A stretch of DNA of 7,945 nucleotides, taken from an uncultured beta proteobacterium (GTDB lineage Bacteria > Pseudomonadota > Gammaproteobacteria > Burkholderiales > Rhodocyclaceae). Below the pieces are notes generated by a model. It saw only the letters and a list, made by a program, of their open reading frames with translations, was not told where the DNA came from and searched no databases. The stretch lies in NCBI GenBank assembly GCA_903910495.1, contig CAIVZW010000606.1, positions 1 through 7,945 on the forward strand. The letters are read 5' to 3'. The position numbers were made by a program, and so were the translations under genes. The first letter of the stretch is position 1. Each line of letters begins with the position of its first letter. This document shows positions 1-5,865 of the stretch, one piece after another.

Positions 1-246
1 ATGAAGGCGCAACTGCCGGACAGTCTTGCCGAAGCCGACCTGGTGTTCTGCCATGCGGCCAATCTCGGATGGGATCCTGTACAGGCGCTCGCGCCAATGG
101 GCGAGAAGGCCGTGGTGTCCGATGATCTGGACACTCTGATCGGACGCATCGTTGCAGTGGCGCAGCCCGGTGATCAGATCCTGGTGATGAGCAACGGTGG
201 ATTCGGGGGCATTCACGGCAAACTGCTGGCCGCGCTGGCGAACTGA
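1..246 (+). CDS. mpl: Mpl C-terminal end (murein tripeptide ligase), 5'-truncated by window
   Basis: This is the last 81 codons of UDP-N-acetylmuramate:L-alanyl-gamma-D-glutamyl-meso-diaminopimelate ligase. The cytoplasmic enzyme joins recycled murein tripeptide to UDP-MurNAc with ATP. The diagnostic part is the near-terminal stretch VMSNGGFGGIHGKLLAAL (residues 63-80 of the fragment), preceded by PGDQIL; this is the characteristic C-terminal strand and loop of Mpl. The family is about 450-460 residues long, so the ATG at position 1 is almost certainly an internal methionine and the gene begins upstream of the window. The stop is TGA at 244-246. No convincing intrinsic terminator follows in the next 120 bp. 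It is a housekeeping gene and probably unrelated to the catabolic genes downstream. Confidence 0.9.
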   Translation: MKAQLPDSLAEADLVFCHAANLGWDPVQALAPMGEKAVVSDDLDTLIGRIVAVAQPGDQILVMSNGGFGGIHGKLLAALAN

Positions 247-269
247 GGCGCTGCCTGCCCGAGACTCGA

Positions 270-289
270 GGCTGAAACAGCTATTGGCC
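270..289. promoter_or_regulatory. Possible Cra-like half-site upstream of first regulator
   Basis: The gap between mpl and the first regulator (247-368) contains GCTGAAAC at 271-278. This matches the left half of the known Cra/FruR operator (GCTGAAWC). Weak outer symmetry (GGC at 270-272 and GCC at 287-289) surrounds it, but the right half of the operator is poor. It could be an autoregulatory site of the regulator at 369. I found no well-spaced -35/-10 pair in this gap. A half-site of eight bases can easily occur by chance. Confidence 0.18.
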
Positions 290-368
290 GGGAAATGAGC
301 AGAAAATACTGCCATAATGAATGGCTTCCAAGCCCCTTCTGCTGCTGGCGAATCCGCAGGTATCGAGC

Positions 369-1370
369 ATGTCAAAAACCGTCGAAGAAATTTCCAGGGC
401 AACCGGTTTCTCCATCACCACCGTCCGTTTCGTCATCAACGGACAGTCGGAAAAATTCCGCATCAGTGCCAAGACTAGAAAGCTGATCGAAGACTATATT
501 GCCGTTCACGGCTATTCGCTCAACTACGCGGCGAGAAGCCTCAAGCTCAAGCGCAGCGATACGATCGGTTTTGTTGTGCCGGATCTGGCCAATGCTTTCT
601 TTGCCCGTCTGATGTCGGCACTGGAGATTCTTTGCCGCAAGCGCGATTTGTTGTTGCTCACGGTTGCTTCGCACGAAGATCCCGAACTTGAAAATCGTGC
701 CATTGCCAATTTGCTGGCGCGCGGGGTTGATGGGCTGGTGATTGCTCCCTGCCAGACGGCGACTCTCCCCAAGCTGCTGGAAAACAAGGCCCGTGTGCCC
801 ATCGTGATGTTCGACCGCGACTATGGTTCTGTGCATTATCCGACGGTGCTCAGTGATAATTTTCAGGGCGGTCTGGAAATGACACGCAGGATGCTGCAGC
901 AAGAAGCCTCGTGTCACTTCCTGTGCGGGCACGCCGAATCGCCAAGCATTCAGGATCGTATCCGGGGTTTTTCCGCAGCGTGCGCGGAGAAAGGAATCCT
1001 TGAAAGCGGAAGCCTGATCCGGCTGGATGCCGAGGACAGCACTGCGGCCGGACGGCAGCTGATGCACGGCCTGATTGATGATCTGCAGCACCCGCCGCGT
1101 GCTTTCATGTGTTCATCGCTGCTGGTGCTGGAAGGCGCGCTACAGCAGATCAAGTCCCAGGTCGGCAGTATCGACAAGGCTATCCTGATCGGCACCTTCG
1201 ACGATCACACCATGCTCGACCTGCTGCCCAATCGCGTCCTGTCGATCAGACAGGACGAAGCCGCGCTGGCCGGGCGGGTGTTCGAGCGGCTGATCGAGCC
1301 GATGAGCGGGAAAAAACGCAGCAGTCCGCATGACATCGTGCCGTGCAGGCTGATCTGCCGTAATTTGTGA
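369..1370 (+). CDS. LacI-family regulator, Cra/FruR-like (first of two paralogues)
   Basis: A 333-residue LacI/GalR-family transcription factor. Residues 1-55 form the helix-turn-helix and hinge region: TVEEISRATGFSITTVRFVING, then KFRISAKTR, then the hinge helix around YAARSLKL. A periplasmic-binding-protein-like effector domain follows from TIGFVVPDLAN (65-75), with VDGLVIAPC at 120-128, a ribose-binding-like FDRD at 148-151, and SPSIQDRIRGF at 191-201. The KFRIS segment after the recognition helix and the C-terminal FDDHTMLDLL (277-286) resemble E. coli Cra (QYRVS and FGDNELLDFL). This suggests a phosphorylated-sugar effector. I chose ATG 369 because residue 3 onward aligns with the family N-terminus, the total length is typical, and AGG at 358-360 is suitably spaced; the in-frame ATG at 321 would add 16 atypical residues. 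The recognition helix has Ile and Arg where Cra has Arg and Ser, so operator preference probably differs from Cra. Confidence 0.88.
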   Translation: MSKTVEEISRATGFSITTVRFVINGQSEKFRISAKTRKLIEDYIAVHGYSLNYAARSLKLKRSDTIGFVVPDLANAFFARLMSALEILCRKRDLLLLTVASHEDPELENRAIANLLARGVDGLVIAPCQTATLPKLLENKARVPIVMFDRDYGSVHYPTVLSDNFQGGLEMTRRMLQQEASCHFLCGHAESPSIQDRIRGFSAACAEKGILESGSLIRLDAEDSTAAGRQLMHGLIDDLQHPPRAFMCSSLLVLEGALQQIKSQVGSIDKAILIGTFDDHTMLDLLPNRVLSIRQDEAALAGRVFERLIEPMSGKKRSSPHDIVPCRLICRNL

Positions 1371-1372
1371 AC

Positions 1373-2305
1373 TCACAGCGCAGCAATTTTCGCGCGCATC
1401 GCCTCGGTACCGGCGACCACTTTGTCGAGAATGGCATCCAGCGCCCAGAAGCGCTCGCGCACATCAAAGCTGATGGCCCGGCTTTTGATTGAAGTGAAGG
1501 TTCCGAGGCGCTGGTGGTAGATCTTGGCCAGAACCGGATAACCAAAGGCTTCCGAAAGTGCGGCCAGAACGAGGAAGGTCGCGACTTCTTCGGCCAGTTC
1601 AGGATGCTTCACCCCCGAGGTATACAGCCACTTGTACAGGTCGGGATGAAAATTGGTCGACACGCCGTTGAAGCCGCGCGATCCGGCTTTCATGGCGTCG
1701 TAGGCAATCGCTGCATTGGCGTTGAGAATCGCCAGAGGCGATCCGGCAGTCAGCGCCACGCGTCGCTTCACGATGTCCAGATCGCAGGAGACGTCTTTGA
1801 GCAGCACAAAACGTCCGGTATCCAGGCAGATGCGGATTTCTTCGTCGCTGAGCATGCGCCGATACGGTGCCGGACATTCGTACAGGCCCAGCGGAATATC
1901 TCTGGGCAAGCGCTCCAGCAGCCAGTCCAGGTTGCCGCGGAAGGCCGCCGTGCCGCGATTCTTCGGGTCAAGATGGTTGGTCACCAGCACCACGCCATCC
2001 GCCCCCGAGTTGGCGGCGACTGTCAATTCCTCAAGCTGACCGTGCGGATCGTCGCTGATATGGCCAGAGGCCACTACAGGCACACGCCCTGCGACCTGGC
2101 GGACGACAAATTTTGCCAGCGCCTCGCGTTCAGCCAGCGACAGGAACACCATCTCGCTCGACTGGCAGACCGCGAATAAGGCATCTGAGCCTTTGGCGAT
2201 ATACCACTCGATCAGCCGTTCCAGCCCCGCATAGTCAATCTCGCCAGCCTCGGTAAACGGAGTCAGCATGACCGGTACGATTCCTTCAATTTTCTTTGCA
2301 CTCAT
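1373..2305 (-). CDS. DapA-superfamily (DHDPS/NAL-type) aldolase or lyase, non-canonical active site
   Basis: A 310-residue (beta/alpha)8 class I aldolase-fold protein of the dihydrodipicolinate synthase/N-acetylneuraminate lyase superfamily. It has the opening strand GIVPVMLTPFTEAGEID (8-24), GADGVVLVT (101-109), the conserved active-site tyrosine Tyr142 in GLYECPAPYRR, the Schiff-base lysine Lys170 in VLLKDVSCD, and GFNGVSTNF (211-219). The DapA signature GTTGE is replaced by CQSSE (47-51), and the YY pair after VTP is replaced by HL (111-112). True 4-hydroxy-tetrahydrodipicolinate synthase activity is therefore unlikely. By superfamily chemistry it should make or break a pyruvate-derived C-C bond, for example cleaving a 2-keto-3-deoxy sugar acid, but the substrate is not identifiable. 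The start has a strong AGGTGG (minus strand, 2312-2317). It is divergent from the ribokinase and convergent with the first regulator. Proteins with the CQSSE and YECP motifs are, as far as I recall, annotated only as family members. Confidence 0.88.
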   Translation of the reverse strand: MSAKKIEGIVPVMLTPFTEAGEIDYAGLERLIEWYIAKGSDALFAVCQSSEMVFLSLAEREALAKFVVRQVAGRVPVVASGHISDDPHGQLEELTVAANSGADGVVLVTNHLDPKNRGTAAFRGNLDWLLERLPRDIPLGLYECPAPYRRMLSDEEIRICLDTGRFVLLKDVSCDLDIVKRRVALTAGSPLAILNANAAIAYDAMKAGSRGFNGVSTNFHPDLYKWLYTSGVKHPELAEEVATFLVLAALSEAFGYPVLAKIYHQRLGTFTSIKSRAISFDVRERFWALDAILDKVVAGTEAMRAKIAAL

Positions 2306-2373
2306 GGCATTCCACCTGTTTGATCAATAAAGACAATGGCGCGACTCATTCTGTCGGCTGCCCATGTCTGTAG

Positions 2374-2402
2374 AGGCTAGCAGCTAAATCGTGATAGCTC
2401 AA
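2374..2402 (-). promoter_or_regulatory. Weak candidate promoter for the DapA-like gene
   Basis: On the minus strand, TTGAGC (2397-2402) is followed after exactly 17 bp by TAGCCT (2374-2379). Matches to sigma-70 consensus are 4/6 and 3/6, so this is only a weak candidate. It is worth listing because the operator-like palindrome at 2382-2399 lies between the two hexamers, where a bound LacI-family protein would block RNA polymerase. A transcript from here would have a leader of about 60 bases before the start codon at 2305. Confidence 0.25.
2382..2399. promoter_or_regulatory. Operator-like imperfect palindrome with central CG (LacI/Cra type)
   Basis: AGCTAAATCGTGATAGCT is an 18-bp imperfect palindrome: the outer five base pairs on each side and the central C-G pair are symmetric, and three internal pairs are not. 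The central CG is typical of LacI-family operators, and the left half GCTAAATCG differs by one base from the Cra half-site GCTGAATCG. It lies in the divergent region between the DapA-like gene and the ribokinase gene, inside the weak minus-strand promoter candidate and about 40 bp upstream of the plus-strand promoter. One of the two Cra-like regulators in the window is the obvious candidate ligand. Binding is inferred from pattern only. Confidence 0.4.
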
Positions 2403-2436
2403 GCCATTCCAGAGAAAATGTTGAGCAAGGAAAGTG

Positions 2437-2464
2437 TAGACAAGCACCGGCACTCAGGTAGAAT
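2437..2464 (+). promoter_or_regulatory. Candidate sigma-70 promoter for ribokinase operon
   Basis: TAGACA (2437-2442) and TAGAAT (2459-2464) each match the sigma-70 consensus hexamers at five of six positions and are separated by 16 bp. The predicted start of transcription, near 2471, gives a leader of about 54 bases before the ribokinase ATG at 2525. It is the best-scoring promoter by eye in the 219-bp divergent region and would serve ribokinase and the RraA-like gene. Confidence 0.45.
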
Positions 2465-2524
2465 CAACAGTTGCTGAGTACGTTTTAGTTATCTGGCCCG
2501 ACAGTCGCTTTCCCAAGGTACGGC

Positions 2525-3412
2525 ATGAACAGTGTTCTGGTGATTGGCAGCATCAATATGGACCTGGTGGTTGAAACCGGCAGGTTTCCTGGGCCAGGAG
2601 AAACCGTTCTCGGGCAGCGTTTCAGTACCTTCCCCGGAGGGAAAGGAGCCAATCAGGCCGTTGCTGCCCGGCGTTTGGGCGCACAGGTCGCCATCATCTC
2701 TTGCGTGGGCAATGATTCTTTCGGCCTTGCACTGATTGATCAACTGAAAGCCGAAGGCATCGACACCTGCCATGTCCGCATTGCTGAAAACATTTCGACG
2801 GGTGTGGCGGCCATAACGGTCAGCCAGGCCGAAAATGCTATCGTGGTCGTACCCGGTGCCAATCACGCACTGACACCGGATGATGTAGTGGCAGCCGAAG
2901 CGGCGTTTGTCGCCGCCGATGTCGTGCTTTGCCAGCTAGAAATTCCGCTGGCGGTGGTTGCCGCAGCAGCCGAACTGGCGGCGCGTCTGGGCAAGCCGTT
3001 TCTGCTCAATCCAGCGCCGGCTATGCCTTTGCCACCGACTTTGCTCGATCAGCTTACGCTGCTTACGCCCAACGAGCACGAACTGGGTCTTGTGTTTTCA
3101 TGCCATACCGGTGACTGGCAAGCGCTGCTTGGCAAGTATCCACAACGTATCCTGATGACCCGGGGCGCGGATGGCGCCTGGTTTTCCGATGCCACCGGTC
3201 AGTTACAGCATCAGTCCGCTTTTGCCGTCACCGCTGTCGATACGACGGGTGCGGGCGATACCTTCAATGGCGCTCTGGCGGCTTTCTGGGGGCAGGATCT
3301 GTCCCGCCTGACGCGACTGGCCTGTGCGGCCAGCGCGCTATCCATCACCCGGGCGGGTGCTCAGGGCGGCATGCCCACTTATCAAGAGATGCAGGCTTTC
3401 CTGGAACGCTGA
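2525..3412 (+). CDS. rbsK: Ribokinase-like PfkB-family sugar kinase
   Basis: A 295-residue cytoplasmic PfkB-family kinase that closely resembles ribokinase (ATP + D-ribose to ribose 5-phosphate). The N-terminal VIGSINMDLV (6-15) and PGETVLG (24-30) are followed by the first PfkB signature FPGGKGANQAVAARRLG (36-52). NPAPA (162-166) and TPNEHE (181-186) follow. The second PfkB signature VDTTGAGDTFNGALA (238-252) carries the catalytic base Asp245 and the anion-hole glycines. E. coli RbsK is 309 residues; here the segment after TPNE is somewhat shortened. AAGG at 2515-2518 supports the ATG. It is followed after 31 bp by the RraA-like gene, so the two are likely co-transcribed. The usual rbs neighbours (rbsD, ABC transporter) are absent and a TRAP transporter lies downstream, so the true substrate may be another pentose or a sugar-acid intermediate. 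The symbol reflects similarity, not proven substrate. Confidence 0.88.
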   Translation: MNSVLVIGSINMDLVVETGRFPGPGETVLGQRFSTFPGGKGANQAVAARRLGAQVAIISCVGNDSFGLALIDQLKAEGIDTCHVRIAENISTGVAAITVSQAENAIVVVPGANHALTPDDVVAAEAAFVAADVVLCQLEIPLAVVAAAAELAARLGKPFLLNPAPAMPLPPTLLDQLTLLTPNEHELGLVFSCHTGDWQALLGKYPQRILMTRGADGAWFSDATGQLQHQSAFAVTAVDTTGAGDTFNGALAAFWGQDLSRLTRLACAASALSITRAGAQGGMPTYQEMQAFLER

Positions 3413-3443
3413 ACAATCCAATTTGAACATTCAGGGGAAACAG

Positions 3444-4196
3444 ATGCTGAAGCATTCAGAACTATTGCAGCTCAAACGATGGAATACGCCGACGATATAC
3501 AACGGATGGGAGCAGATTACCGCCTGTGATGCCTCGAAAGAAGCGTTCAACAAGGAAGAAACCATCGACTATATGCCGCACATGGGGGTCATGGTGGGTT
3601 ATGCTGTCACCGTGGTTTGCCAGCCATCCGAACGCAAGCACAAGGATGACAATCCGGATGGCTTCAATGCGTACTGGGCTTATGTTGCTGCACAGCCCGG
3701 CCCCAAAATTATAGTGGTTCAGGACCTGGACAAGCCGGCATTCGTCGGCGCGTTCTGGGGTGAGGTTAACGCCAGCATTCACCGTTCCCTCGGTTGCGTG
3801 GGAACCATCATCGACGGTTGTGTGCGTGATGTGGATGAAATGAACAATGCGGGATTCAAGGCGCTTGCCAGCCGGATGTGCGTGGGCCATGCATTTTCCT
3901 GGCCGGTACGCTGGGGATGCGAGGTGGAGGTCTTCGGCAGAACAATCCGGCCGGGCCAGCTTATTCATGCGGATAAACACGGCTTTCTCGCCATTCCAGC
4001 GGCGGATGAAGCCGCGCTGCTTGAGGCCGCGAACTTCATGGACGAGAATGAGTGCAATAACATGCTGCCGGCGGCAGGGGAATTTGCAGGCCGGAGCACG
4101 GAGGAGCATCTGAAGGCCATTACTGAATCCGTAAAGAGCTATGGCCTCGCTGTTAAAGGCAGATTTGGCCGCAAGGCTGAATATGACCAGGGATGA
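3444..4196 (+). CDS. RraA-family protein, HMG/CHA-aldolase-like (long form)
   Basis: A 250-residue protein of the RraA-like fold, the family of 4-hydroxy-4-methyl-2-oxoglutarate/4-carboxy-4-hydroxy-2-oxoadipate aldolases. These are class II, divalent-metal-dependent enzymes that often also decarboxylate oxaloacetate. The N-terminus has the usual (D/N)TPTIYN (14-20). The core has GEVNASIHRSLGCVG (106-120) leading into IIDGCVRDVDEM (122-133). Arg128-Asp129 is the conserved pair that binds substrate and metal in characterised aldolases. IHADKHGFLAIP (174-185) matches the family's HADxDGVVVIP segment. The protein is longer than RraA (about 160 residues), with roughly 50 extra C-terminal residues. 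The start at 3444 has AGGGGA at 3433-3438; an upstream in-frame extension to 3324 would overlap the ribokinase and is rejected. Retained Arg-Asp argues for an enzyme rather than an RNase E inhibitor. Its job in this cluster is presumably cleavage or decarboxylation of a keto-acid, but the substrate is unknown. Confidence 0.87.
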   Translation: MLKHSELLQLKRWNTPTIYNGWEQITACDASKEAFNKEETIDYMPHMGVMVGYAVTVVCQPSERKHKDDNPDGFNAYWAYVAAQPGPKIIVVQDLDKPAFVGAFWGEVNASIHRSLGCVGTIIDGCVRDVDEMNNAGFKALASRMCVGHAFSWPVRWGCEVEVFGRTIRPGQLIHADKHGFLAIPAADEAALLEAANFMDENECNNMLPAAGEFAGRSTEEHLKAITESVKSYGLAVKGRFGRKAEYDQG

Positions 4197-4276
4197 GTTC
4201 GCAGCTGGAGTGCGAGCCTGAAGCGAAGAATCGGGTTTTACCCCGCATAACCGCAGGGTAGAACTTGCAAGGGGTA

Positions 4277-4297
4277 CCGGACGTATGTGCCGGACGT
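4277..4297 (+). repeat. Tandem direct repeat CCGGACGT in dctP leader
   Basis: CCGGACGT occurs at 4277-4284 and again at 4290-4297, 13 bp apart, in the 165-bp gap (4197-4361) between the RraA-like gene and dctP. The spacing is a little over one helical turn, so a dimeric regulator is possible. The rest of the gap has a weak 8-bp stem with one G-U pair (4236-4243 with 4256-4263) and no convincing -35/-10 pair. Whether dctP has its own promoter here is unresolved. Confidence 0.35.
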
Positions 4298-4301
4298 GTT
4301 T

Positions 4302-4329
4302 AACAGGGAGGCGCAGCCTGGCCTCTGTT
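4302..4329 (+). other. Bulged hairpin in dctP 5' leader
   Basis: AACAG (4302-4306) pairs with CTGTT (4325-4329) and AGGC (4309-4312) pairs with GCCT (4321-4324). This makes a nine-pair stem with a two-G bulge and an eight-base loop, ending 16 bases before the Shine-Dalgarno sequence. An alternative small stem uses GCCT at 4316-4319. It may stabilise or tune the dctP message, or act as a weak terminator for the upstream genes; only three T follow, so termination would be poor. Confidence 0.3.
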
Positions 4330-4361
4330 TATTGCAACGCAACGGAAGGAGAGGATCAATC

Positions 4362-5387
4362 ATGAGCCATACAACACTTCAAAACGCATTACGCCGCGCC
4401 GGATTCAGCACCTTTGCCCTGGTCGTCGCACTCGGTCTGGGCTTTGCTGCACCGCAGGCCGTGGCACAGACCAAGCAGGTCATCCGTATTTCGACGCCGG
4501 CGGTTCCGGATGACTGGCACGCCAAGATGTGGACCGTGTTCAAGGAGAATCTTGAGAAATCCGCACCGGGTGAATTCGACGTCCAGATTCATCTGAACGG
4601 CGCCCTGTTCAAGCAGGGGACCGAGCCGGCCGCCATGGCGCGCGGCAATCTCGAAATGTCGGCCATCTCGGCGCAGGATATCTCGAAGATCGTCCCCGAG
4701 TTCTTGATCTTTACCGCCGGTTACATGATTCGCGATGTCGACCACCAGCAGAAGGTCTTCAACGGCCCGGTTGGCGCGGAAGTCTTCAAGCCGGTGATTC
4801 AGAAGCTCGAAGTCACACCGCTGGCCACCGCCTACCTCGGCACGCGCCAGGTGATGCTGCGCGAAGTCAAGGACGTCAAGACCCCGGCCGACCTCAAGGG
4901 CGTCAAGCTGCGTATGCCGGCTTCCAAGGAATGGCTGTTCCTCGGTGAAGCACTCGGTGCAACGCCGATGCCGTTGGCCTACGGCGAAGTCTATCTTGCG
5001 CTGCAGACTGGTACCATCGACGGTCAGGACAATCCGTTGCCAAGCGTTCGTGCTGCCAAGTTCTACGAAGTCAGCAAGACGATCGTCTTGACCAGCCATC
5101 TGGTCGATGCGGTTTTCGTGGCCATTTCGAGCAAGTTCTTCAATGCCCTGAAACCGGAGCAACAGCAGAAAGTCCGGCTAGCCGCCGAGTCCGCCGCGCG
5201 TTACAACAACGCCAACCGCGTCAAGGATGAGGCCGAGTTGGTCGACTTCTTCAAGGCGCAGGGTCTTAAGATCGTGACGCCTGACGTCGCCGTTTTCCGC
5301 AAGGCGGTGCAGGAAAAGTACCTGGCCTCCGATATGGCCAAGACGTGGCCAAAAGGTTTGCTGGAGCGCATCAATGCGGTTCGTTGA
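4362..5387 (+). CDS. dctP: TRAP transporter periplasmic solute-binding protein, DctP family
   Basis: A 341-residue extracytoplasmic binding protein. Residues 1-35 are a Sec signal peptide: positive RR at 11-12, hydrophobic core FALVVALGLGFA, and cleavage after AVA at 33-35. The mature protein has the DctP features LKGVKLRMPAS (178-188), with Arg184 in the position that pairs with the substrate carboxylate in characterised TRAP binding proteins, and EVYLALQTGTIDGQDNPL (209-226), the family's signature segment. The substrate is therefore expected to be an organic acid, probably a sugar acid given the neighbours. ATG 4362 is preceded by AAGGAGAGG (4346-4354); a GTG start at 4287 would put 25 hydrophilic residues before the signal peptide and is rejected. 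The 3' end overlaps dctQ by 14 bp. It delivers ligand to DctQM in the inner membrane. Confidence 0.93.
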   Translation: MSHTTLQNALRRAGFSTFALVVALGLGFAAPQAVAQTKQVIRISTPAVPDDWHAKMWTVFKENLEKSAPGEFDVQIHLNGALFKQGTEPAAMARGNLEMSAISAQDISKIVPEFLIFTAGYMIRDVDHQQKVFNGPVGAEVFKPVIQKLEVTPLATAYLGTRQVMLREVKDVKTPADLKGVKLRMPASKEWLFLGEALGATPMPLAYGEVYLALQTGTIDGQDNPLPSVRAAKFYEVSKTIVLTSHLVDAVFVAISSKFFNALKPEQQQKVRLAAESAARYNNANRVKDEAELVDFFKAQGLKIVTPDVAVFRKAVQEKYLASDMAKTWPKGLLERINAVR

Positions 5388-5865
5388 TTTCGGGAAAAAA
5401 TGCAAACATGCCGCCGACATTGTCGGCGGTTTTTTGTATGTCGGCCTGTTCATCACGTTCGTGGTCCAGGTCACTGCCCGTTTCGGATTCAACCGGCCGC
5501 TGATGTGGTCGGATGAACTGGCCGTCATCCTGTACATCTGGGTTGTGCTGTGGGCTGCTGCCTTCATGGTTCCCGAAGACGAGCAGGTGAGGTTCGGCCT
5601 GCTCTATGATCTGGTCCCCCCGAATGTGCAAAGGGTCATGCGCATCGCCGCTTACCTGATCATCGGCGGCCTGTCGGCCTGGGCCTTGCCGGCGAGCTGG
5701 AGCTACATTCACTTCATGGCACGCGAGGGCACTCCGGTCCTTGGCTGGCCCATCATGTGGGTCTTTCTGCCGTTTGCCATGCTGCTGGTGTCACTGGCCG
5801 TGCGAGCGGTCTGGAACATCACTCTCATCATGGGCCAATTCAAGTTCACCAAGGAACAACAATGA
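5374..5865 (+). CDS. dctQ: TRAP transporter small membrane subunit, DctQ family
   Basis: A 163-residue inner-membrane protein with four predicted transmembrane segments, roughly 16-36, 49-65, 86-106 and 124-148. The DctQ-type motif PLMWSDELAVILYIWVV (42-58) lies at the start of the second segment, followed by the polar stretch EDEQVRFGLL. DctQ associates with DctM and is required for TRAP transport. The ATG at 5374 lies 14 bp inside dctP, with GGAG at 5363-5366 as ribosome binding site, so translation is probably coupled to dctP. The stop overlaps the dctM start (ATGA). Codons 13-20 coincide with an intrinsic-terminator-shaped hairpin (5411-5435). A start downstream of the hairpin would destroy the first membrane segment, so the hairpin really is inside the gene. 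Confidence 0.9.
   Translation: MRFVDFGKKCKHAADIVGGFLYVGLFITFVVQVTARFGFNRPLMWSDELAVILYIWVVLWAAAFMVPEDEQVRFGLLYDLVPPNVQRVMRIAAYLIIGGLSAWALPASWSYIHFMAREGTPVLGWPIMWVFLPFAMLLVSLAVRAVWNITLIMGQFKFTKEQQ
5395..5435 (+). terminator. Intrinsic-terminator-like hairpin inside dctQ (possible attenuator)
   Basis: CCGCCGAC (5411-5418), a three-base loop ATT, and the exact complement GTCGGCGG (5422-5429) are followed directly by six T (5430-5435). Six A at 5395-5400 precede the stem, which makes the structure nearly symmetrical for both strands. It begins 24 bases after the dctP stop codon. The shape is that of a strong Rho-independent terminator, but it encodes dctQ residues 13-20. It may limit dctQM transcription relative to dctP, with relief when a ribosome is translating dctQ. 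Shape is seen directly; activity is inferred. Confidence 0.6.

Noticed and set aside
1..246. ATG at position 1 as the true start of an 81-residue gene
   Set aside because: The product is the C-terminus of Mpl, which is normally over 450 residues, so the window simply starts inside the gene.
321..368. Upstream ATG giving the first regulator 16 extra residues
   Set aside because: LacI-family proteins begin just before the first HTH helix; the ATG at 369 gives this, with a reasonable ribosome binding site.
372..1091. 239-codon minus-strand open frame antisense to the first regulator
   Set aside because: It lies wholly within a well-supported gene and its product resembles no family; it is a composition shadow.
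1514..2179. 221-codon plus-strand open frame opposite the DapA-like gene
   Set aside because: It lacks a convincing ribosome binding site, its product is unrecognisable, and the minus-strand gene has clear family motifs.
3462..4109. 215-codon minus-strand open frame opposite the RraA-like gene
   Set aside because: It is an antisense shadow of a gene with conserved catalytic motifs.
4287..4361. GTG start extending DctP by 25 residues
   Set aside because: It would bury the Sec signal peptide behind a hydrophilic stretch; ATG 4362 has a strong ribosome binding site.
4389..5162. 257-codon minus-strand open frame opposite dctP
   Set aside because: It is an antisense shadow; dctP has a signal peptide and family motifs in the same stretch.
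5757..5861. ATG start extending DctM by 35 residues
   Set aside because: The extension is an out-of-frame reading of dctQ with no family similarity; ATG 5862 has the typical ATGA overlap.
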